Shown here piece by piece: positions 7,087-10,845 of a stretch of DNA of 10,845 nt. This DNA comes from a bacterium. Its GTDB lineage: Bacteria; Armatimonadota; Fimbriimonadia; Fimbriimonadales; JBAXQP01. The stretch lies in assembly GCA_037131655.1 (NCBI GenBank), contig JBAXQP010000067.1, forward strand, positions 1-10,845. Direction: 5' to 3'. The notes under the pieces were generated by a model that saw only the letters and a list, made by a program, of their open reading frames with translations, was not told the DNA's origin and searched no databases. Every line of letters begins with the position of its first letter. The first letter of the stretch is position 1. The translations under genes were made by a program, and so were the position numbers.

Positions 7087-7113
7087 AAATTGTGCACTTT
7101 CATTCCACAATTT
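7087..7113. promoter_or_regulatory. Inverted repeat between permease and LolA-like gene
   Basis: AAATTGTG (7087-7094) and CACAATTT (7106-7113) are perfect 8-bp inverted repeats around an 11-nt spacer. No T-tract follows and the stem is AT-rich, so this is not a convincing terminator. An operator is possible. No clear terminator separates the permease from the next gene. Confidence 0.3.
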
Positions 7114-7134
7114 GAATTCGAGTATTCACTGTGT

Positions 7135-7139
7135 GGAGG
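7135..7139 (+). promoter_or_regulatory. Ribosome binding site selecting ATG 7147
   Basis: GGAGG lies 7 nt before ATG 7147, directly upstream of a good signal peptide. This rules out the longer in-frame reading from TTG 7090, which would bury the signal peptide behind 19 residues. Confidence 0.85.
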
Positions 7140-7146
7140 TGCGTTT

Positions 7147-7998
7147 ATGAATCGCTTAATTTCTCTTTCGATAATTGCTGGCTGTTTGGTCTTCTTTACA
7201 GCTTCATTTGCTCAAAATGGTTTCCTTTCTCAAAAGCCGCCTATGAATGCTAAGGTCAAGCTGATACTCGATCAAATGGTAAAAGCCTATAAAACCGTTC
7301 CTAAGTTTGAGGTTGAAGAATCGATGTTCTTCTCCCAGTTCGATGGCTTGAAAGTTAAGACGGGAAGAAGCGCAAGCAGACTCATCTTCACTGCTCCAAA
7401 CCAATTCGCTTGGGTGTTAAAAGATATACCTGCATCAGCTCTTGACCCCAAAGGCATACCGGCAAAAGGAAATCTCTCATTCAATGCCTATTGCGACGGC
7501 AAGAGTTTTTGGTTAACCGATCACTTAAGAGATCAATATGTTCAAAAGACAGCGCCAAATCGCGCAGACATGATGAAAGCATTCGTTGAAGAGGGATTTC
7601 TCGACGATGAGCCGCTTATTGCAAATTTATATTTTCAATCCCTATTCGACCCCGAGTTCTCTGGCAAAATGGGAGAAAACCAGGTTATGCCCCTTGAATA
7701 CCTCGGGCAGGAAACAGTCAATGGCGAAGTTGTTGATGTTATCGGCCAAAATAAACTTCCTTCCGGACAAGGTCTAAAGATTAAAACTTGCAAAATAAGA
7801 ATGACATTCGGCGCAGCCGATCACTTACTCCGGCTGATGAGCGTTAATTTGGAAGGTTCTGAAGATAATAATCCCATCGCTTTTACGATGGAGTACACCG
7901 CTAAAGTCAATTTGCAGCCAACCATAGCGCCAAACACGTTTTCCCCCGCCCCCAAAGCAACTCGTGTAAAAACGCTCTTCAGAAAAAAACTTCTTTAA
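7147..7998 (+). CDS. Exported LolA-like / DUF2092-like protein
   Basis: This 283-residue protein begins with a classical signal peptide (MNRLISLSIIAGCLVFFTAS, likely cut after FA at 21-22). The mature part has the pattern of the LolA/LolB-like half-barrel fold as seen in DUF2092-type proteins. Features are an N-terminal helix (LDQMVKAYKTV, 41-51), strands carrying a 'surface protein' sequence (SRLIFTAPNQFAWV, 77-90), a YCDGKSFWL motif at 115-123 that fits the DGK(T/S)-type strand of this fold, and a VNGEVVDVIG turn at 191-200. It closes with FTMEYTAKVNLQPTIAPNTF (246-265), the usual final strands. Such proteins bind lipids or hydrophobic molecules in the periplasm, but no ligand can be named. 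It lies 91 nt after the permease gene and could be read with it, since no strong terminator intervenes, but a functional link to efflux is not shown. Confidence 0.75.
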   Translation: MNRLISLSIIAGCLVFFTASFAQNGFLSQKPPMNAKVKLILDQMVKAYKTVPKFEVEESMFFSQFDGLKVKTGRSASRLIFTAPNQFAWVLKDIPASALDPKGIPAKGNLSFNAYCDGKSFWLTDHLRDQYVQKTAPNRADMMKAFVEEGFLDDEPLIANLYFQSLFDPEFSGKMGENQVMPLEYLGQETVNGEVVDVIGQNKLPSGQGLKIKTCKIRMTFGAADHLLRLMSVNLEGSEDNNPIAFTMEYTAKVNLQPTIAPNTFSPAPKATRVKTLFRKKLL

Positions 7999-8027
7999 TT
8001 GAACACCAGGAACAATAGGGCTATAAT
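7999..8027 (+). promoter_or_regulatory. Near-consensus sigma-70 promoter
   Basis: TTGAAC (7999-8004) and a perfect TATAAT (8022-8027) are separated by exactly 17 nt. The -35 box begins one base after the stop codon of the preceding gene. Transcription would start near 8034, giving a 5' leader of about 45 nt before ATG 8079. It makes the next gene an independent unit, probably well expressed. Confidence 0.85.
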
Positions 8028-8062
8028 GAAGGCGTAGAGAGAAGAGCATCTTAGTCTAATTC

Positions 8063-8069
8063 AAGGAGG
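8063..8069 (+). promoter_or_regulatory. Ribosome binding site selecting ATG 8079
   Basis: AAGGAGG is a full-strength Shine-Dalgarno sequence 9 nt before ATG 8079. The in-frame TTG at 8070 abuts it and is too close to be used. Confidence 0.85.
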
Positions 8070-8078
8070 TTGGATATT

Positions 8079-8498
8079 ATGAAACGCACTAAACTTATCG
8101 TCGTCGCATCGGTGTTGGCGCTTACTACGGCTATTGGATTCACTCAACTCGACAGCATTCTAAAAGGCGCAGGAATTGCCCTTATAGTTGACCAGCTTGC
8201 CCCTGATATGAATAAGGGAATTAACAAACTCACCAGCTTTAAAAACACAAAAGAATTCTCGACAAAGGTCGTCCCCATCATTAGCATCGGAGATAGCGCC
8301 TATGCTGGCGCAGCTCAAGTTATGGGCCCCACCAAGCAAGTAGAAAAAGTCAAAGCGGTTGCCCAGATAGAAGGAGCTTTCTTCAAACGAGGCGTCCGCC
8401 TCCGTGGCCTCATCCCCGTTTCGACAAAAGATGTCGTCAAAGACATCAAACGGGTAGATGGAGTTGGCATCTCGGGGCTTGTGGATATTAAGTTATAA
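8079..8498 (+). CDS. Small exported protein of unknown function
   Basis: This 139-residue protein begins with a basic and hydrophobic signal sequence (MKRTKLIVVASVLALTTAIG), probably cleaved near 20-23. The mature protein has no Cys and is rich in Val, Ile, Lys and Gly. It contains SIGDSAYAGAAQVMGP (69-84), a Lys/Val-rich stretch (KQVEKVKAVAQIEGAFF, 86-102) and a C-terminal module RGLIPVSTKDVVKDIKRVDGVGISGLVDIKL split as 109-120 and 121-139. Regular hydrophobic alternation and the glycine-rich turns suggest a compact beta-rich fold. The GDSAYAGAAQVMGP segment faintly recalls SYLF-type lipid-binding proteins, but I do not claim membership. It has its own strong promoter and ribosome binding site and ends at a strong terminator, so it is a monocistronic, likely abundant periplasmic or envelope protein. 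Function unknown. Confidence 0.8.
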   Translation: MKRTKLIVVASVLALTTAIGFTQLDSILKGAGIALIVDQLAPDMNKGINKLTSFKNTKEFSTKVVPIISIGDSAYAGAAQVMGPTKQVEKVKAVAQIEGAFFKRGVRLRGLIPVSTKDVVKDIKRVDGVGISGLVDIKL

Positions 8499-8504
8499 TT
8501 ACCA

Positions 8505-8552
8505 GCTAAAATAAACCAGGGACGATGCATGCACCGTCCCTGGAATTTTAGC
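8505..8552. terminator. Bidirectional terminator between convergent genes
   Basis: The inner stem pairs CCAGGGACG (8516-8524) with CGTCCCTGG (8535-8543) around a 10-nt loop containing ATGCATGCA. An outer stem pairs GCTAAAAT (8505-8512) with ATTTTAGC (8545-8552), separated by a 3-versus-1-nt internal bulge. The flanking A/T tracts provide a U-rich tail in both directions, serving the + strand gene ending at 8498 and the minus strand gene ending at 8565. Confidence 0.92.
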
Positions 8553-8564
8553 CTTTAACCGAAG

Positions 8565-9548
8565 TTAATCTTTGGCCCAGAACATAGCGGTGGGCTTTTC
8601 AGCTATTACAGCGTCTTTGAGCGTGGCAACAGCTTTGCGCAGGCCTTCCATGTTGGACATCAGGCCATCCTCGTGTTCGATGGATAAGACATAGTCGTAA
8701 CCTACGGTTTGCAGAGTGCTTACGAAGGTCTTCCACCAAGTTACATCATGCCCATAACCGACGGTGCGGAATACCCATGAGCGGTGAAGAATATCACCAT
8801 AGGACTTGGTATCCAAAACGCCGTTGATTTCTGAGGTCACGGGATCAATACGGGCATCTTTGGCATGGACGTGAAAGACTGCTCCGGCTTCACCCAATAC
8901 GCGCACTGCCTTAATCGGATCGATACCCTGCCAAAATAGATGGCTGGGATCAAAGTTTGCGCCAACCCAATCACCCATCTTGCCAAGAGCGGCGCGCAGG
9001 TTGAGAAGTCCTTCCGGATTGTAAGTCACAAAACCGGGGTGCATCTCAATACAGAACTTCACATTATTTTCTTTAAGGAAGCGAGCCTGTTCCTTCCAAT
9101 AGGGGATGAACTTCTTCTTCCACTGCCAATCCAAGATTGCGCGGAACTCATCCGGCCAAGCGCAGGTGACCCAGTTGGGGTTCTTTGCGCGAGGGCCATC
9201 GCCGGGACAACCGGAAAAGCCGTTAACACAAGACACGCCAAGTTGACCTGCCAATTTAACCGCATTCACAAAATCTGTGTGATGCGCATCGGCAATCTTT
9301 TTGTCAGGGTGCAAAGGGTTGCCGTGAACCGACAGCGCGCTCAGCTCAAGACCGCGGCTGGTGATTGCAGCCATCAGCTTCTTCTGACCAGCCTTATTGT
9401 CAACCAAATCCGCCGCATTGCAGTGAGCGTTGCCGGGATAGGCGCCTGCGCCAAGCTCAACGGCCTGAATGCCCTCTGCCTTAATAATATCCAACGCCTC
9501 CTCAAGGCTGCGGTCCGAAAAAAGCGCTGTAAAAATTCCTATCTTCAT
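8565..9548 (-). CDS. Sugar phosphate isomerase/epimerase-like protein (xylose isomerase-like TIM barrel)
   Basis: This is a 327-residue cytoplasmic protein of the AP-endonuclease-2 / xylose isomerase-like TIM-barrel superfamily. These enzymes use divalent metal to isomerise or epimerise sugars, cyclitols or their derivatives. The expected strand-end motifs appear in order: MKIGIFTALF (1-10), AVELGAGAYPGN (29-40), ALSVHGNPLHPD (71-82), FCIEMHPG (165-172), ANFDPSHLFWQG (197-208), VFHVHAKDARID (224-235) and SIEHED (289-294). Glu168, Asp200 or His203, His228 and Glu291 are the likely metal ligands. The start is the ATG complementary to 9546-9548, with GGAGGG at 9555-9560 six nt away, rather than the upstream in-frame ATG at 9570-9572. 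It converges on the preceding gene at a shared terminator and is divergent from the histidine kinase. Substrate unknown; a partnership with the MDR dehydrogenase in sugar or cyclitol metabolism is conceivable but they are 7 kb apart. Confidence 0.92.
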   Translation of the reverse strand: MKIGIFTALFSDRSLEEALDIIKAEGIQAVELGAGAYPGNAHCNAADLVDNKAGQKKLMAAITSRGLELSALSVHGNPLHPDKKIADAHHTDFVNAVKLAGQLGVSCVNGFSGCPGDGPRAKNPNWVTCAWPDEFRAILDWQWKKKFIPYWKEQARFLKENNVKFCIEMHPGFVTYNPEGLLNLRAALGKMGDWVGANFDPSHLFWQGIDPIKAVRVLGEAGAVFHVHAKDARIDPVTSEINGVLDTKSYGDILHRSWVFRTVGYGHDVTWWKTFVSTLQTVGYDYVLSIEHEDGLMSNMEGLRKAVATLKDAVIAEKPTAMFWAKD

Positions 9549-9554
9549 TGATGA

Positions 9555-9560
9555 CCCTCC
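9555..9560 (-). promoter_or_regulatory. Ribosome binding site selecting the MKIGIF start
   Basis: On the minus strand GGAGGG precedes the ATG at 9548-9546 by 6 nt. It lies inside the alternative longer reading, which would add eight residues (MIEYGGSS) in front of the first beta-strand. Confidence 0.85.
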
Positions 9561-9940
9561 GTATTCTATCAAGAAATATTAATGGACTAATTTCCGCAAA
9601 ACTACCCCGATTTCTGCTGAAAGTTAAGGGTTTATGCGGATTTTTACGTCCATATCTTACTTTGCAGGATACCTGATGATTGATTATCGATGTGTATTTT
9701 GCACAGGAATTAAGCGACAAATCAATACCTCCCTGTAAGGGCTAATAGTGCATCGCGCCTGCAGCATTAGAACCTGCGTTACATCTATGGCTTGATTGAT
9801 CCGACGGAAGTTCACCTTAACAGAACGGCATCGATTTTTATTCGCTTCTTTAAGCTGGCAGTCCATGCAATCCACCATGAATTAATTTTGCTTATTGAAA
9901 ATAGAGGATATTCATTGCACACATGCGAAATAATATAGTT
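9561..9940. other. Intergenic region between divergent genes
   Basis: About 380 bp separate the isomerase-like gene (minus strand) and the histidine kinase (plus strand). I see no RNA gene, no recognisable repeat and no promoter close to consensus on either strand, although both genes should have promoters here. On the minus strand TTAACT followed after 17 nt by TAGTTT (about 9606-9634) is a poor candidate for the isomerase gene. A 64-codon minus-strand frame (9684-9878, Cys-containing start MVDCMDC) has no ribosome binding site and is not claimed as a gene. Confidence 0.5.
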
Positions 9941-10845
9941 ATGAATTCAGCTAAAGCACAGTTTTGGCGCGTAAATATGATGGTGTGGGTATTGTTCGCC
10001 TTCGTGGTGGGCGATGTCATCGTGCGCCAGATCGAAAATACCGGCCCCGATCCCAAGGTGGTCTATCCGCTTCTATTCATCGGCTTCCTCACAGTCGCAG
10101 CGCGAACCTATATCGGAAGCAGGCGTCCCGAAGATGTTTTCACCTTCACGCCATTATTAACAGGGTTGGATATTTTCATTATATCCCTGGCAGTTTATGT
10201 GACAGGCCGAAGGGACAGCCCATTCTGGCTGCTATACTTCCCTTTGTTAGTCTCAGAGGTATTCACCGCATCCCCCCGTCAAATCGTCTCTATGATTGGC
10301 CTTGTGGGGATATTACATACGCTGTCATCCCTCCCACTGCGCAACCCAGCCGATTATGGCGCTCTCTTTACACGCCTCTTCTTCCTACTCGTCGTGGCAG
10401 GAATAGCGAGGTCAGTCAGTAAAGCCCACCTTCAACGTGTGCGCGAGCTGGCTCGATTGCGCGAACGGGTCACCCTCGCAGATGAGCGACAGCGTATTGC
10501 AAGGGAATTCCATGATGGGTTAGGGCATACATTGGTGAACTCTGTCTTAGGATTAGAATTAGTTCGCCGCCTTGCCAATCGTGACCCAGAAAAGGCCGAT
10601 ACGATGCTCGGAGAACAGGCAACTACCTTGCGCGAAGCCCTCGAAAGCATGCGATACGTCGTGTGGCAGATGCAGTCATCCAGTGAGACAAGAAGTCTTG
10701 AAACCCAGATACGCCTATTCGCTAAACAGCTTGAAGAACGCGCATCCTTGCAAGTCACCTGCGAACTGCCCAACGACCCCATGGACCTTGCGCCATCGGT
10801 TGAAGTCATGTTGGCAAGAGTCGTCCAAGAAAGTTTGACCAATAT
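9941..10845 (+). CDS. Membrane-bound sensor histidine kinase, HisKA_3 type (3' truncated by window end)
   Basis: The frame is open from ATG 9941 to the window end (301 residues, incomplete). The N-terminal half is a membrane sensor with about five or six hydrophobic segments (about 13-28, 43-57, 72-88, 95-110, 115-130, 143-157) and short loops, with no large extracytoplasmic domain. A helical linker (about 158-178) leads into the dimerisation/phosphoacceptor box ADERQRIAREFHDGLGH (180-196), with His191 as the phosphorylated residue. The text stops at RVVQESLTN (293-301), the start of the N-box of the ATPase domain. This is the NarL/DesK/LiaS class, normally partnered with a LuxR-type response regulator encoded next door, here expected just beyond the window. 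No Shine-Dalgarno sequence precedes 9941 or the in-frame ATGs at 9977 and 9980, so the exact start is uncertain. Several overlapping frames are shadows; the H-box fixes this one. The stimulus is unknown; intramembrane sensing, as for DesK or LiaS, is plausible. Confidence 0.93.
   Translation, partial: MNSAKAQFWRVNMMVWVLFAFVVGDVIVRQIENTGPDPKVVYPLLFIGFLTVAARTYIGSRRPEDVFTFTPLLTGLDIFIISLAVYVTGRRDSPFWLLYFPLLVSEVFTASPRQIVSMIGLVGILHTLSSLPLRNPADYGALFTRLFFLLVVAGIARSVSKAHLQRVRELARLRERVTLADERQRIAREFHDGLGHTLVNSVLGLELVRRLANRDPEKADTMLGEQATTLREALESMRYVVWQMQSSSETRSLETQIRLFAKQLEERASLQVTCELPNDPMDLAPSVEVMLARVVQESLTN

Noticed and set aside
7090..7146. Extension of the LolA-like gene to TTG 7090
   Set aside because: It has no ribosome binding site and would place 19 residues in front of a signal peptide that begins right after GGAGG.
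8940..9551. 203-codon + strand frame antisense to the isomerase-like gene
   Set aside because: The minus strand carries all the TIM-barrel motifs and a good ribosome binding site; the + frame has neither a family resemblance nor a start signal.
9684..9878. 64-codon minus strand frame with several Cys (MVDCMDC...)
   Set aside because: No Shine-Dalgarno sequence, no recognisable family and only moderate length in an AT-rich intergenic region. It could be revisited if conserved in relatives.
9964..10422. 152-codon + strand frame overlapping the histidine kinase
   Set aside because: It is a frame shadow. The frame starting at 9941 is open throughout, has membrane segments and continues into an unmistakable H-box.
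10432..10842. 136-codon minus strand frame opposite the kinase
   Set aside because: Composition is Arg/Ser-rich as expected for the antisense of a coding region; the opposite strand has the HisKA_3 motif.

Overview
The window reads as chromosomal DNA of moderate GC content from a diderm, non-proteobacterial environmental bacterium. The diderm inference rests on an RND efflux pump plus several exported proteins. Strong GGAGG-type ribosome binding sites, occasional TTG starts and the mix of a xylose-isomerase-like TIM-barrel enzyme, an MDR dehydrogenase and LolA-like secreted proteins would fit Armatimonadota or a neighbouring phylum. That placement is an impression from gene content, not a measured assignment. 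No insertion sequence, CRISPR array, rRNA or tRNA gene was seen.

Layout. Positions 1-373 hold a decayed dispersed hairpin repeat, a short unrecognised ORF and an unresolved upstream region. A medium-chain dehydrogenase lacking the usual catalytic cysteine follows (374-1384) and ends in a perfect intrinsic terminator. Then comes a three-gene cluster on the + strand: a small Cys/His-rich exported protein (1514-1966), an RND periplasmic adaptor with a TTG start (2058-3776) and an RND inner-membrane permease (3789-7055). A 26-bp imperfect dyad that overlaps a possible -10 element precedes the cluster. Next are two exported proteins, a LolA/DUF2092-like protein (7147-7998) and a small conserved-looking protein (8079-8498). 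The latter has a near-consensus sigma-70 promoter starting one base after the preceding stop codon. A long bidirectional terminator separates these from a convergent sugar phosphate isomerase/epimerase-like gene (minus strand, 8565-9548). After a 392-bp intergenic stretch, a membrane histidine kinase of the HisKA_3 (NarL/DesK/LiaS) type starts at 9941 and runs off the window end.

How the genes work together. The clearest functional unit is the efflux cluster, probably for soft metal ions. The adaptor carries a heavy-metal-binding domain (YTCTMHPE...CPKCGM) inserted within its C-terminal membrane-proximal domain, and it ends in a Met-rich tail. The permease has Met-rich porter regions, and the leading gene encodes a small exported Cys/His-rich protein. 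No outer-membrane TolC-like gene lies in the window, although the adaptor keeps part of the motif used for docking to one. The other genes look like independent transcription units.
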